64,000 nt of DNA from Austropuccinia psidii (lineage: Eukaryota > Basidiomycota > Pucciniomycetes > Pucciniales > Sphaerophragmiaceae). Shown in pieces: positions 31,081 through 44,456 of the stretch (within the stretch, counting starts at the first letter, position 1; the number at the start of each line of letters is the position of its first letter). The stretch covers positions 2,835,592 to 2,899,591 of the forward strand of contig JALGQZ010000007.1 in assembly GCA_023105745.1 (NCBI GenBank), read 5' to 3'. Below the pieces are notes generated by a model. That model worked only from the letters and a program-made list of their open reading frames with translations. It searched no databases and was not told where the DNA came from. A program made the position numbers and the translations under genes.

Positions 31081-32713
31081 TGTCACAACCACAAAGAATG
31101 ACCCTTCTCTATTGGTGTTGCAGCAATTCCAACCTGAGACCAAGTTGGGGCCAGTTGGCCACACCATATCCTTATGGCCAATTTGGCCCCCTCTGGTGCA
31201 CTATGGCCTTTTGGCCATATCACACTTCCCTGGCCAATTATGGCCTCAGGCCATATCCTTCCATCATTGGCCTCCTTCGCCAATTCCCATATCCTCAAAC
31301 CCCAGGCCTCTATCTTTATTTTTGGGCCTGGGGGTCTCTCTGTCTCTTAGGCGGTTCTGGGTCCCCTATCCCTCATCATTGGGTTTGGGCCAACCCTTTT
31401 CATTAGGGGGGTCCTGGCCTAAATGGCCTTTTGGGCCATTTAGGCCCCCTAAAGCCTCCACGGTCCATGATCCGTGGGCCAATTAGGCCCCTTTTGGCCT
31501 AATCCAATGAGGCCAAAAGGGGCCAAAGGGAGCAGCCCACTAGCCCCCAAGGCCAGGTGGGTCCCAAACCACAATTGGGCTCATCTGAGCCAAATTTGTC
31601 CACAAATCACCATGGCACCAAAATGGCCATAAACCATCATACGACCCAATTTGGCTCAGGATCACCATGGCCCCTGGTAACCACCAGAGGCCACCAGAGG
31701 CCACCAGATCAGCTCAGCTCAATCCTTCCCCTCACCTCAAGGGGAATTCTTCCATTCCTCCATGCACCCCATACTCAAGGTTGCAGGAGTGTTGCATATA
31801 TGGTATTATATACCATTATGCACCATTTTTGCGCAGAAATTCAATGGTGACATTTTCAGGACCAAATTCCATTTTTCCAAATCAAGGTCCCAAAATATAA
31901 CACCCATTTTGAAGGAGGATTCTTTAACTCATCAGTCTGGCAATCTATGGTGGCAATCAGAAAACCATTCAAGGATCCCAATCACTTGGCCCTGCAGGAG
32001 TTGGGTTGGAAATTCATGCAGCATTATTACAAGGGCCATTCTCAGAGGTTATACATTATTTCAATCAGTGGTCAAGGCATCAAGTATTTCAATACTCCTT
32101 GGACAACTCAATTGACCATACAGGCAGCAATCAATCAACCTGTATGCACTTGGCCCAATTGGGCCAATCCATATTCCACTGTGGGAATTCAGTCACAAAG
32201 CTCAAATTTCAAGATGGCCAGATCTTTATTGACCCGATTCAGACAATACAGCTGGTGACTCCCCTTCCAGGATCAGTCTTTCAGCTTCTCACATATACTG
32301 CCCACCTTTCAGCACCTGTTGACCTTTTCCCCAGTTAATTGATATACTGGATTTATTTTTATCTTTATTTTGTTTTACTCTATCAAAGTTAATACTGATA
32401 ATGTTAAGTCAGTCATTCAGCACCTTTTTCTTTTTCTTCCTCACCTGTCAGTGGATATTGGTAGTCATATCCTTTGCTAATTCCATTTCCTTTTCTGGCA
32501 GGTTGAAACAGTGAATTGAGCATTCACTCGGTTGGCTTCTTGGCCTTTGGCTTCTTATCTTTTTCTTTTATCTTTGGCATACTTGTCTTTTCCCTTATTC
32601 TTCTTTGAAGAAATTTCATCATTATTATTTCTTATATTCTTTGGAGCCCTCCAAGTGAGTTCTTGATTCCTGAGTGCCAGGCCACTCTTGCTTCCATAAG
32701 AGCCCCTGTGACA
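31081..32713 (+). repeat. Family A 3' LTR (plus-strand element), complete
   Basis: This 1,633-bp LTR runs from TGTCACAACCACAAAG to GAGCCCCTGTGACA. Its first 500 bp are packed with GGCC, mostly as TGGCC or GGCCA (23 sites between 31141 and 31560 by eye). It ends the plus-strand family A element and borders B3 integrase sequence at 32714. Confidence 0.93.
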
Positions 32714-33961
32714 GTGGCAAATGTGGCAATAGGATGTTCCAGAGTATTGAAAAACCTGTGATAGATTTCAAAAGGCAAACAAATCCACTGCCAAAAGACT
32801 TGGAAATATGACCAAAATCCAACAACCCAGAAGACCTTGGGAAAATGTCCAAATGGATTGGGTAACTGGCCTACCACCACGAGGTGATAAAAGCTATCAA
32901 CAATGCCTAGTAATTGTTGACAGTTACAGTAAGACTCCAATGTTTTTGCAATGTCACAAAGATGATACAGCCATGAATACAGATCTTCTGAGATGGAATA
33001 GAGTAGTATCATGGACTGGAATATTCACAAAAATCATTGTTAAAGAGATCACAAATTTAGCTCAGCACTGTGGAAAAACTTTCACCATTTTTTGGAACAA
33101 ATTTATCCTTCTCTAAAGAATACCATCCACAAACTGATGTTCTAGCTGAAAGAATGATCCAAAATTTGGAGGACATGGTCAGAGGATTTGGTGCATATGG
33201 TCTGGAATCTAAATATTGTGATGGATTCACCCATGATTGGTGTACCCTTTTACCTGAACTAGAATTGGCCTATAAAACATCCATTGATGCCAGTACCTAT
33301 CAAACTCCTGCTATTCTAGCAAAAGGATTGAATCCCAAATTATGCCAGCATTAATTGAGGAAAGATTTATTTGAAATTCATCCCACAGAAATTAGCTTCA
33401 AAGGCACACTAGAAAGAGCTAGAAAGAATGCATTAAGGTGTATGAAAGACTCATTTTTATATTAACAAGACAAATGTGAAAAATAAGATGCCACTCCAGA
33501 CTTCAAAGTGGGAGATTTGATAGTTGTATCTACCACTAACTTCAATAACATCAAAGGATTTGAAAAGCTGAAAGACTCCTTTTCAAGGCCTTTTGTTATT
33601 AAAGCCATTCATGGAGAAAATTCTGTTGAAGTAGAATTAGCTGAGTAGCTTAGTAATAAGCATCCTACATTTCCAGTAAGCTTAATAAAGCCATATAAAT
33701 CTAGTGATGCTGAAAGATTTCCTTTGAGAAACAAAGCTCCCCAGCACATACCTCCTGTTGAATCATTGAACTAGAAAATTACCAAAGTTTTCACAGAAAG
33801 AAAGTCAATAACCAAGAAAGTAAGGGAATAACTTGTCAGGTATAGTGACCTAATTTTTGAAGATGAATGATTGGCAGAAAGGGATATACCTGAAACTCCC
33901 AAACTTCTAAAAGGTTTCAGACACACTAGAAATAACAATATCACAAAGTAATATTCCTTCT
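32714..33961 (+). pseudogene. pol: Family B3 integrase fragment
   Basis: This is the end of a family B-like polyprotein: integrase core with MDWVTGLPPRGDKSYQQCLVIVDSYSKTPMFL (about 32852-32945), a decayed second-Asp region, HPQTDVLAERMIQNLEDMV (the Glu is present), and the C-terminal domain GDLIVVSTTNFNNIKG. The frame is broken many times. It ends with a chromodomain-like tail and RHTRNNNITK at about 33949. Its 5' part is not in the window next to the family A element, so the region left of the family A element has been rearranged. Confidence 0.85.
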
Positions 33962-35725
33962 TTAGGGTGAAGGAATGTGAGCCTTAGAGGTTTTTTTATA
34001 TACCCAAAAGACCACAAATAATAAAACAATGATAAAATTATAAATAAAATAAATTTATTTATATTATAAATTACACAGTTAAAATATAAATATAATGTTT
34101 ATATAGAAAATTTAAATCTTTATTATAATTTAAAATTAAAATTACCTTAAAATTTCAAATTTCAAAGCCTCATTTTCACTTGAAAAGATTAATTAAAAAT
34201 GAATTTTTAAAAAAATATCAAAAATAAACATTTTTTGAAAAAAGTTGAATAAAAACTATTACAACCTTTATTCAAATGAAAAATAGTATGAAAATTATTT
34301 GAAAATTGGATTCCTCATAAAAAATAAGGTGGGGTCACCTATGGGTAAAAATTCTGTAACTCAACTCTAAATTAGCTTAAATTAAGCTCTTAGTATTTTC
34401 TGTAAAAAAGTTTAAAAACCTCAAAACCTTCATTTTATTCACATAACATATGGTGTTAGCCATCAATTTTTGTTTCAAAATTGAGGTGTTGTGTATAGTT
34501 TAGAAGCTATGTGGAATTGAATTATTTTCAATTGAAATTTCAAAATGTGCATGTGTATTACATAAGTGAACTTTAATTTAAATATGAGGTATCAATTATT
34601 ACAGTTGCGTACTACAGAAACTCAATTGAATTACATGTGTAAATTAAAATTATAATACATTATGAGGAATTAAAGAAAAAATAAATTGGAAAGATTGATT
34701 CTGGGTGGGAAAAGGAATCTTGGCTTTAAGGGGCAGCAAGACCCCCAAATTCCTTGCTGATGGGGGTGAGATGTCATACTTTATGCAAAGGTTCATCACT
34801 TTTGGCCTGGAATTCAGTCACAGGGTCTGTGTCTCAATTTATGATGTGGTTTTGATACCAAACAGTGGGGTTTTAACTGCTGCAAAGATGGTAAAACTAC
34901 CCTTAAGTTAAAAAAAGAATAGTGAAAACATCTTTAACTGGTTTTGACTTTGCAATGGCTGATTCTAGGGTCCAAAATAGCTAAAACTAGCCCTTTTTTG
35001 GTCTAAACCAGGGCTTTATGATTCCAAAATTGGCATTTCTGTTGTCAGAGGTTTGTTGAAACTTATAAGAGTAAATTTACTTTTGCAGTAATAACATGGA
35101 TTTCTATAAAAGAATGTCTTCTTTGCGCCACTTTTCTCTTCATGTTAGCATCTTTTCCTTTTATAATTAGTTCAAACACTGTTAACCCAATCAATAAAAG
35201 ATTTGAACCACCTTTCTCAAATTATCTTAAACCTTTTAACTATGTAAAGAATTATCAGAATCGTTGTTTGTAACTTTTTATAATCATTTTTACCCTTGAA
35301 CCACCCCATAATTGAATTAAAAAATCTTTCATCACTTTTAACTTAATCACTTTCTTTCTAAATTCACTCTGGTCCCTTTTGGGCATGTTTTATATTTAAT
35401 GATATTTTCAATATGTTTTTCTTATATTTACTTCCTGAAGTTCTTTTCTCAATTAATTTGAATTGAAATTTTTCTTGAAGAAATTTCTTTTGTAGCCTTA
35501 AATATCTCTTATGGAGTATTTTTTCATAGATTTTTATTGAAGGAAAAGCAATAAATCTTTATATTGTTCTTTTTTAATACTTTGAAAGTTGAAAATAATA
35601 GATTTGGTGTATTTTCTCTCAAAAGTATTACTTTTTATTATCTTTAATCAATTTTACTGTATACAAATTTTGAGTACAGGAAAGGTACTCCATTTCTAAT
35701 CAAATCTTCATATCCACACCTTACA
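33962..35725 (+). repeat. Family B3 polypurine tract and LTR relic
   Basis: A polypurine stretch (33962-33975) leads to an LTR starting TGTGAGCC at 33976, as in B2 (56147), and ending ACACCTTACA at 35725. A TATAAAAG box lies near 35105, and a small GAGTAC/GTACTC stem-loop (35672-35690) sits where B and B2 have their end hairpins. About 1,750 bp. The end is set by analogy; no target duplication could be checked because the 5' end is gone. Confidence 0.7.
34705..34911 (+). other. Short open frame inside the B3 LTR, probably not a gene
   Basis: This 68-codon frame lies in the U3 of the B3 LTR relic. Nothing in it resembles a known domain, and the B2 LTR has no counterpart. I list it only to state that the stretch was examined. 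Confidence 0.2.
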
Positions 35726-36404
35726 GTTCTACAAGGATTTAGTTTGTCTTCTAAAACATATTCTTCCTCTTTTCAAGTGTTTGTGATCAGGTCATAATAT
35801 TCAAAAAGATGTGAAAGGTTTTGAATTTTAGGCTTCCAATCCAAGTAGTTAGAAGTGGTTAGTTTGAGTTTTTCTGGAAGCTCAAAGTTCTTTATGTTCA
35901 TTTTTGGAAGATATAATTCATTTTAAATAAAAAATTTCTCTCATAATCTGACAGAAAGTATCCAAATTACTTTAATTGTGGCTGGCAAAACATTAGAGGG
36001 CCATAAGCTCCCCTTCCCACCCTTTAGTGCAGCAATGACACCCATTACTGACTTACTGTAAGGGCAAAAGAAGGGCCATACATGCAGTCATTGGAGAACC
36101 AAGCAAGTATTTCTCAAATACTACCCTATATATTTTCCTCAAAATACCATTTTATTCCAAATAATCATTTTAACATGGCTTAAAAAGCTCTCCAATGGCT
36201 TCTTTGAAGGGGTTACCTACAAGAAACACTTGAATAATTAATTAGCTTTGTCACTGAATATCTGGCTGCTTATTTCCAATTGGAAATTCACAATATTATG
36301 GACCACAAATTATATCCAAGCTTTCTTACACCAACTAAAGCACATAAATATTATTAGTTCCTAAATATCCTTCACAGAGTCTGTTGGGCAAAAAAAGAGT
36401 GTCC
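35726..36404. other. Unclassified AT-rich sequence
   Basis: No open frame, LTR terminus or recognisable element segment was found here. It separates the B3 LTR relic from the diverged A-type LTR and may be old element debris. Confidence 0.5.
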
Positions 36405-37818
36405 TGTCACTCAGTAATCAGGGAACTCAATTGGAAGAATGCAATTACTGAAGAAGATAAAATAAAAGAATAATAAATTTCTCTAAGAAATATGCAAGTA
36501 CAAGATGATATGCAATAAGAGAAAAGGAATCCAAATGTCCAAAAAACCAACCAAATAAGTCCTCAATCACAGCTTCAACCTTCCATAATCAACAATGGAA
36601 ATGGTAAAGTATATGACCACCAATATCCACTGACAGGAAAAAAAAGAAAAGGAAAGGTGTAAATGAAAATATAAATAAAGATAACAAATCAAAATATATT
36701 AATTAACTTGGAAAAACCCCCCAGGGTCAAGGGAGACTGGTATATGTGAAAGGTTGATAATTCAACTCCTTCAGGCTGACAGCTGATCTGTATTGAATTC
36801 TGAAGGCTATATTGATTGTCTGATAGAATGTATACCTTTCCAAAATTAGAATTGAATGGGGTTGAATGATCTTCCCATGGTGTATTATTGAAAAGACAGG
36901 TCTTGATTAATCCAGGCTGTATTTAATGAATGTGGTAGCCAAGGTGGATTGATGGAGCATTGACACTTGGAAAAACGTTTTGTAGCTTCCTCTTGGGTAT
37001 CCCTTGAGAATGAACTTCCAGTATTCTCTTGGAGGAATACTGTGAATGAGAATACCCAATGGAAACTTGATGGTGTCATTGGTATTTGAGAATAACACTC
37101 GTCCCTGAGCCTTGATGAATCCTAATTATGACATGATGCCTTGATGACTTATGGATTGTTGGAATAACCATCTGATATGGGCACCATTATATTTCTGGTA
37201 GAAAAAGATGCATAATGGTGTATAACACCATTTATTGCAGTTCTGGTTATTGAGGGGTGAAAGTCACCAAACGTCTTTGAAAGGCTTCCAGGAGGCTCAT
37301 GCATTAAATTTGAGTTTTGGGTGGCTTCAGAGGTTTCAAAGTGTTCTGGGGTATTTTGGCCAGATACACATTATACAGTCTTGAAACTGTATTTGCGCAA
37401 AGTGTGAAAAAAATGCACAAATATTTCACTTAATCCCCAAATGGCCTGATATGGCCATTTGGGCCTATTTCCCATCATACAATGGGAAAATGGCATAAAT
37501 GGGCTAAATTCACGAAGTGTGCGAATCGCAAAAATCTGTATTTAAAGCTTGAAAAGCCAAATACAGGGTTTTGGGCTGTATTTCCCCTGTTGGCTGGAAA
37601 ATAACAAAAGGGTCCAGAAGCAGATAATTTCCAGGAAGGGCCTGATGATGCTAAAGGGGCCAAGGTATCCCCAGATGGTGGAATGGCCATAAAAGCCCAA
37701 AAAAGATGATATGGCCATTTTGGCCAAGAATGATGGATATGACCAAATTTCCATAAAATAGATATGGCGTTGATATGACATATGGAAGTCCAAGAGGGTG
37801 ATTTCCATGGTTGTGACA
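36405..37818 (-). repeat. Diverged family A-type LTR, minus strand
   Basis: Read on the minus strand it starts TGTCACAACCATGG (37818) and ends GTGACA (36405), about 1,414 bp. Between, blocks match the family A LTR, for example the complement of CCAACCAAATRARTCCTCAAT and ATATGACCACCAATATCCACTGA. GGCC is again dense near the U3 end. The 5-bp flanks (TGTCC and ATGGC) do not match, and no internal sequence is attached, so it is a solo LTR with a decayed or rearranged flank, from an older subfamily. Confidence 0.7.
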
Positions 37819-38920
37819 ATGGCCAGGAATATAGATATATGCATGGAACTGCCTTGAAATTAATAATTTTGCGAGCCCTCTAAGTAAATATGACAGTAAA
37901 TGTGGCTGGGCCCCAATTTCTGTCAAATAGAAGAAGTAGAGGAACATGAACTTCAAACTGAGACTAATCATAAACCATCTATAAGATTACCTAACATTAA
38001 GAGTTAATTAAACTTTGTTGGTAGATAATTTCTAACAAAATCCTTTGTACAATAATTACACTAGAAAGCCTTTTTCAAACCTATCATATAAGTATTTCTA
38101 ATAAATCTACTAAACGTTAGTTGTTTTTTAAACGACTCTTTATTCTCACTTTATCTTTCAATAAGCTCATTCTTAAACACATAGCCAAGCTCACTGGCAT
38201 TTGTAGATTGAAACTAACATGGACGTCCTTAAACATTTTGTACAAAATTCAAATATAACTTTTGAGAAAATTTATCTTCTGAAAAAGGAAAAAAGTAGAC
38301 AATTAAATAGATAAAAAACTAATTTATAAAAGGAATGATAAGAAGAGAGTTGAAATTTATGTTTAAATTTATTGTTTTTAAGTCATTCCAAATTTCAATA
38401 AAACAAAGAGAAAATAAACAAAAAAAGTAAAAAATTGATTAATTAATTGAGGCTTATTTGAATATTGATAAAAATATCACTTTTAATCTTACTTTGAAAG
38501 GTTAATTTTTTTTTCTAAAAAAAACTAATATATTTTTAATAAGTTTACTAAAAATATTCTAATTATAGGATAACCTAAACAGAAATAAAGTGTAAGATAC
38601 AATGAACATTAACCTAGCTTAAGATATGAATATCTCTCTTATCATAAAGTACTCCACTTCAAAAATCTATCTATTGATAAGAATTTTATCAAATCAAGTT
38701 TTATTGCTTTTTTTGTGGGTGGAATCATTGATACTTGGTCTATCTTCAAATAAATCTTTTTTTTCTTTTTGAAATTAGCTTGTAATATTTTTTGTAATAC
38801 TGATAAATTAGCATTTGACCCTATTCATTTTTACTAACTAAAAAACTCACATAGCTTAAAATGAAATCCTCTTATATAGCCTCCAAAAAAAAAATTGAAT
38901 AATTTTTTGAGATTAGTATA
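37819..38920. other. Unclassified AT-rich flank
   Basis: No coding frame or element end was recognised. It is the left flank of the complete minus-strand family A element; its last five bases GTATA are the target duplication. Confidence 0.5.
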
Positions 38921-40183
38921 TGTCATAGGGGCTCTTATTGAAGCAAGAGGGGCCTGGAACACAGGAATCAAGAACACACTTGGAGGGCTCCAAAACAATA
39001 AAGGAATAAAATAATATATTTCTTTAGAGAAGAATAGAAGTTAAAGACCAGTATGCCAAAAGATAAAAGAAAAGGAAGCCAATGGCTAGGATGATAAGAA
39101 GCCAAAGGCCAAAGAGCCAACCAAATGAATCCTCAATTCACTGTTTAAACCTGCCAGAAAGAACAATGGAATTAGTAAAGGATATGACCACCAATATCCA
39201 CTGAAAGGCAAAGAAGAAAATGTTCAAATGACTGACTTAAGATTTTCAGTATTTACTTTAATAAGGTAAAAGAAAATAGGGATAAACATAAATCCAATAT
39301 ATTAATCAACTGGTGAAAAGTCCCCAGGTGATGAAAGGTGGCCAGTATATGTGAAAAGCTGAAATGCTGATCCTGAAAGGTGAATCATCTGGCTTTATTG
39401 TCTGAATTGGGCCAATACAGTTCTGGCCATCTTGAGAATTGAACTGTGTGACTGGAGTCCCACAGTGTAATATGAATTGGCCTTATTGGGCCCAGGCCAT
39501 ACAGGATGCTTGATTATTACCTGTATGGACAAATTGAGTTATCCAAGCAATGCTGAGTACTTGATGCCTTTAAAATGATTGGAAAGATTGATAACCTCTG
39601 AGAATTTCCCTTAGAATAGTACTGATGAGAAAATGACAACCCAACTCCTGCAGGGCCAGGTGGTTGGGGTCTTTGAATGGTCTTCTGGTAGCTGCCAGGG
39701 AATTGCCAGACTGAATAGCTGAAAAGTCCTCCTTTGAAATTGGTGATGGATTTGGGACTTGATTTGGAATCACATAATTGGGTCCTGAAAATGTCAACAT
39801 TGGATTGCTGAGCAAAAATGGTGCATAATGGTATATTATATCATATATGCACTGCTAATGTAAAGGGTTGGGATAAGGACCCTGGTGGTGGCTACAGGGG
39901 CCATAGGCCCCTGGAAGACTGAAAGGACCCCCCAGGCCCAAAAACAAGGATAATTGCGTGGGGGTTGGTGAGGTGGAGAATTGGCCAATGAGGCCAATGA
40001 AGGCAGGATATGTCCTGAGGCCATATTTTTCCAGTGGAAGGGTGTTATGACCAAGAGGCCATAGAGAACCAAAAGGGTTCAATTGTCCATAAACATACTA
40101 TATGGCCAATTGACCTTAACTTGGGTTCAGGTTGGAATTGCCGCAACACCCATTTAGGGGGGTGATTATTTGTGGTTGTGACA
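38921..40183 (-). repeat. 3' LTR of minus-strand family A element, internally deleted
   Basis: TGTCACAACC (40183) to TATGACA (38921), 1,263 bp. Compared with the 5' LTR it lacks about 340 bp corresponding to 47580-47922 (between the CATATATG block and the CTAATRTAAAGGGTTGGG block). Confidence 0.9.
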
Positions 40184-40998
40184 TTACTCCCCTACATTAA
40201 ATGGTGAGCTCCTGAGCTCCAAGATAAGGTAAAAGCCTTTTGAGGCTGTTAAGATGGATTGGATGTAGGGAGTCCAGAGGTATTGAATCTTGAAAATAAC
40301 TTTTAGACTGGTAAAGAGGTTGGCATATGAAATGAGGTTGATTTGGTCTTCTTTTGAGATTTGGTTTTGAATTTTTGAAGAATGAGTTAACGTAAAGATT
40401 GTCATAAAATTTATAAAAAAGAAATTTGAAAGCTATAAGTAGAAAAAGATAACAAAGAGATTGGAAAATAAGAGAAAACAAAAAATAAAAGAGAAAAAGA
40501 ATCTTGAGGGGGGATTCCAATCTTCACCACGGATATTGACAGTTGATTTGGGATGGCCAAGGACCTGGAAAGACAAGATTTGATGCCAGGTGCTCGCAGA
40601 GTGGCCAAGCTAATTTTTCAAAAAGATTGTAGACCACTCAGGGAAGTGCACACCAGGAGAGGAACTTACTTTTGATAGTTATCACTCCCACAAGTTCCAT
40701 AGAGTAAAAAAAATATTAATGAAATAAAGTATTGAGAAGGAATGACTTGGAAAAAAGGATTAAGAAGAAAAATGGTCCATTGCCCCAAATAGAAATGGCC
40801 ATAAATTTGAGTTTTATATTGAAACCCAGGCCAGAAATCTGTGTCCAAAATTATAAAGTGCTCACAGAGTGGCCAAGGTGATGCTACAGCAGAAAAGAGT
40901 AGAATACCCCTAAAGATGCATACCAGGAGTGGGACTTACTTTTGGTAATTCCTCTCCCCACCAAGCACCATAAAAAATCAAGCTCTTGAAAAATTGGG
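40184..40998 (-). other. Family A 3' region: polypurine tract and twin repeats
   Basis: The polypurine tract complements 40184-40196. Upstream on the minus strand lie the two CACCTTGGCCACTCTGTGAG-type repeats, as in the plus-strand copy. No gene is seen. Confidence 0.6.
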
Positions 40999-42530
40999 GC
41001 CTGGCTTGTCAGGATATAAAGAATGAAAATGCTTTACAAGTTCAGGGAAATTCTCGAAGTTCTTGGCTGGTTCCCAAGTGGATCTTTCTGGGTCTTGACT
41101 GAAACCTTTCCATTCCACCAGATACCATAACTTTCTTCTCTTGAGATTTGAATCCAGTATTTGAGAGACTTTCCATTCCTCTTCTTCTTCAATGATTATT
41201 GAAGGAGGAGGCTGTTGGTGCCTATTTGGGATTGTTGATTTCTTGACTGGTTCAAGGAGCGAAATATGGAAGACTGGGTGGATTGATTTCCATTGAGATG
41301 GTAGGCATGATTACTGATTTTCTCCAAGATTGGAAAATTACTCAACCATCTTTCAGAAAGTTTTTTTGTGGGTCTGGTTGATTTGATGTTCTTGGAAGAA
41401 AGCCATACCTTGTGACCAGGATTGAAAACAGGTGGACTTACTCTACTTTTATCTGCATACCTCTTAAACCTGTTTGTGGCAACTTCTAGTTCTCTCTTGA
41501 ACTCTTTCTGTACTGATTGGACTTTTGTTGATAACTTTCCAGCAGGAGTATCTTGAGTAATGCAAACTGAGTAAAATTGTGGGTCTCTTCCATAAACAGT
41601 GAAAAACAGGGATTGCTTTGTTGAAGAGTGGTCAGAGTTATTGTAAGAAAATTCAGCCAGAGGGAGCCAGGTTTTCCAATATTCTTGATGATAACTGACA
41701 TACATCCAAAGGTACTTTTCTAGTATCTGATTTACCCTCTCTGTCTGTCCATCAGTTTCTGGATGTTAAGCAGTTGACAGATCTCTTGAAATCTTGAGCT
41801 TCTGACAAAGATTGGTCTAAAAGGAGGAAACAAAAAGTGAACCTCTATCAATGACAATTCTTGAAGGAAGGCCATGCTTTGAAAAGATATTCTTGATGAA
41901 TAAATGGACCAAATCCAGTGAAGTGATTGAAGACATTGTTGGAAGAAAAACCACCATTTTTGAGAACCTGTCCACTATGACCAGAATTGAATCCAAGCAA
42001 TTGGACAGTGGCAGTTGGGTGATGAAATCCATTGAAAGACAAATCCAAAGACCATTTGGAATTGGAAGAGGTTTGAGGAATCCAAACTTCTTGTGATGAA
42101 TATTCTTGTTTCTTGAGCACTGTTGACAGGATTAGACATAATACTTGCTGAATTGAGTCATGCTGGACCAGTGGAAATCCTGCTTGACAAGTTTGAGAGT
42201 CTTCTCTTGGCCAGGGTGTCCAGCTAGAGGAGAATCATGACGCTTTTGAAGAATGCTGAGCTGAGTTGTGGGGTCATTTGGGACCACCACCCAATCTTTG
42301 AATAAGAGAATTGGGGAAGTGGAATCAAGAGAGTAATCTTGAACAGATTTACCTTTACCCAATTCTTGAAGATTACTTCTGTAGTGAGATTCTTGCCATG
42401 GAGCCTTCTGAATTGAATCAATCAAATTTGAAAAATATTCCACCTTGACTGCAAAATATCTTGAATGTTGGACTTCATCCTGTTTGATGAGCTGTTCAAA
42501 GTTCATTGGATTCTTGCTGATGAAATCCTC
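40999..42530 (-). pseudogene. pol: Family A integrase and chromodomain, minus strand
   Basis: The H2C2 zinc region lies in 42506-42132 (LSILQKRHDSPLAGHPGQEKTLKLV). The core (42032-41817) reads MDFITQLPLSNCLDSILVIVDRFSKMVVF and HGLPSRIVIDRGSLFVSSF, so two catalytic Asp are visible; the Glu region is split by a stop near 41765. The C-terminal domain follows (41705-41196; PGHKVWLSSKNIKSTRPTKKLSERW), then the chromodomain (about 41136-40999) with LWYLVEWKGFSQDPERSTWEP intact. Frames are broken at several places. Confidence 0.88.
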
Positions 42531-44456
42531 CCCCCTCTTTGGGTAAACGTTGTGCCAATGTGATAAAGCACCCAGAAGAGTAGGTAGGCAGCCAGGTCAA
42601 TAAGTGATTGAAAAGTGAAATTCTGAGAGGAATTCAGCCCAGAAGGCTTGATGGTGAGTAGCAACTATGGATGACATAAAGTATTGAAGTGAAGAGTGAT
42701 TTTTGAGAACTTCAAAAGGTGAAGAAAGGGAAAGAAGAAAAACACTCCAGCGCTTGAGAGCCCAGACTATACCAAGGAGTTCCTTCTGATGAATCTCATA
42801 GTTGAGCTCTGCTGGAATGTGCTTGTGGCTGTCAAATGCGATGGGATGTTTTCCTGAGTCAGAGACCTGACTCTGTAAAGAAACCAAGGCATAATTGGAT
42901 GCATTGGTCTCTACAATCATGGGTAGAGAAGGATTGGAGCAGTGGTGAGAGCCTCTTTGAGTTGGTGAAACTGACTAAGACCTTCCTCATTGAGGGGAAA
43001 AAAGGAAACTGGTGAGTGAACTGATTTTCCTTGAATAATTCTTGATGAAACAGTGGTAGAAATTAGAAAAACCAAGGAAAGATTGCAGAGCCTTGGGGTT
43101 TCCTACAGGTGGCCAATTGAGAGTCTGCTGGAATTTTGCTTGGTCTATATTGAGGCCTTCAGAAGAAACAACATGACCCAAATATTCCACACTAGAAACA
43201 TGGAATAGGCACTTGGAGGCCTTAGCAAAAAGGTTATTGGCTGTGAGTCTGGAAAGAACAGTGGACCTGTGAGTGACATGTTATTCCTCAGCTTTGGAAA
43301 AGACCATAATGTCCTCCAAATCAACCACAAAATAAACATCATTAAGATCTTGGAAAAGATCATTGACAAGATTTTGAAAAGAGGCATGAGCATTGGTGCA
43401 CATAAATGGCATAACCAAATACTCATAACTGCCATATTTAGTTCTAAAAGCTGTCAAATGTTCATCACCCTCCTTGATTCTTAGCAGGTTATATGCACCA
43501 CACAAATCAATTTTGGAGAAGATAGAGGAATCATTCAAGACATTAATAAGCTGGTTCATAGGAGGAACAGGATACTTTTTCTGCCTAGTAACAGCATTAA
43601 GTGTGTGGTAATCAACACACAAAGGAAGGCCACCATCTTTCTTTTGAACAAAAAGGACAGGTTCTTCTGTTGAAGAGCAGCTTGGCCAGATGAAACCTTT
43701 CTCTACATTCTCTGAAATATAGGCCTTGAGTGGATCTGACTCTTGTTTGGATAAAGAGTAGATCACCCCAGCTGGAGGTAGAGGCCCCTCCAGCTCAATA
43801 TGATGATCACAGGTGCGGTGAAGAGGAAGTTTCTCTTCTTTCACCTTGGAGAATACATCCAAGTACTTGGGATAGACAGAAGGAACAACCTTCATTACAT
43901 TTTCAACTTCTTCTGGCTCTTCCTCTTCATCCCACAACTCCTCCAGGGAGTCATGATAAGATGAAGGAGGAAGGGCAATATTCCCAAAGAAGAGATGAAG
44001 TCAAGATACAGAATTATCTTCTCCAACATCTTGAATCTCTTTGAAGACTTTATCTCTAGAGGATAGTAATGACGGATGGGAATTAAGAGAAGGAATATGG
44101 ACAGAACATGGAAATGATGGTGTTCTATTATCACCAACAAGAGCTGCACATGATTTGGCAGAAGAAAAGTCATTACTGCAAGATTTTGAAGGATCACAAT
44201 AGTCCTTATGATCAGAATTAAAGGTGATCATCCCTTGCCTCCAATCAATAGAAGGATTAAAGTGATTCAGAAAGTCAAAGCCCAATATGAGGTCTTCTCC
44301 CTTGGGAGTTTCAATGACTAAAAATTCCCATTCAAAGCTTCGGAATGAAGGAAGCTCAATCATATATTTAGTATGGTGAGTCACAAATAAGGAAGGAGAC
44401 TCAGAGGATCCCAAAATTACAAGATTAATCTTCTCTGGAAGTTCTGACATAGTCAT
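42531..44456 (-). pseudogene. pol: Family A protease end, RT and RNase H, minus strand
   Basis: The protease C-terminal part (44456-44001) follows the DSGATN motif at about 44515-44495. RT (43937-43281) has [32 protein letters not shown], and its catalytic box reads VDLEDIMVF in place of Y-L-D-D, so it is dead. The connection region (43190-42987) has SFLGFSNFYHCFIKNY. RNase H (42920-42597) reads ETNASNYAL where the plus-strand copy has ETDASDYAL, losing the catalytic Asp. Confidence 0.88.

Noticed and set aside
31081..32713. GGCC repeats as a CRISPR-like or satellite array
   Set aside because: There is no constant unit or spacing; it is a motif-dense LTR promoter region.
36405..37818. Intact solo LTR with target duplication
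   Set aside because: The 5-bp flanks TGTCC and ATGGC do not match, so I call it a diverged LTR relic only.
40197..40608. Hydrophobic minus-strand frame resembling a membrane protein
   Set aside because: It lies in the T-rich 3' untranslated region of family A; the hydrophobicity comes from base composition.
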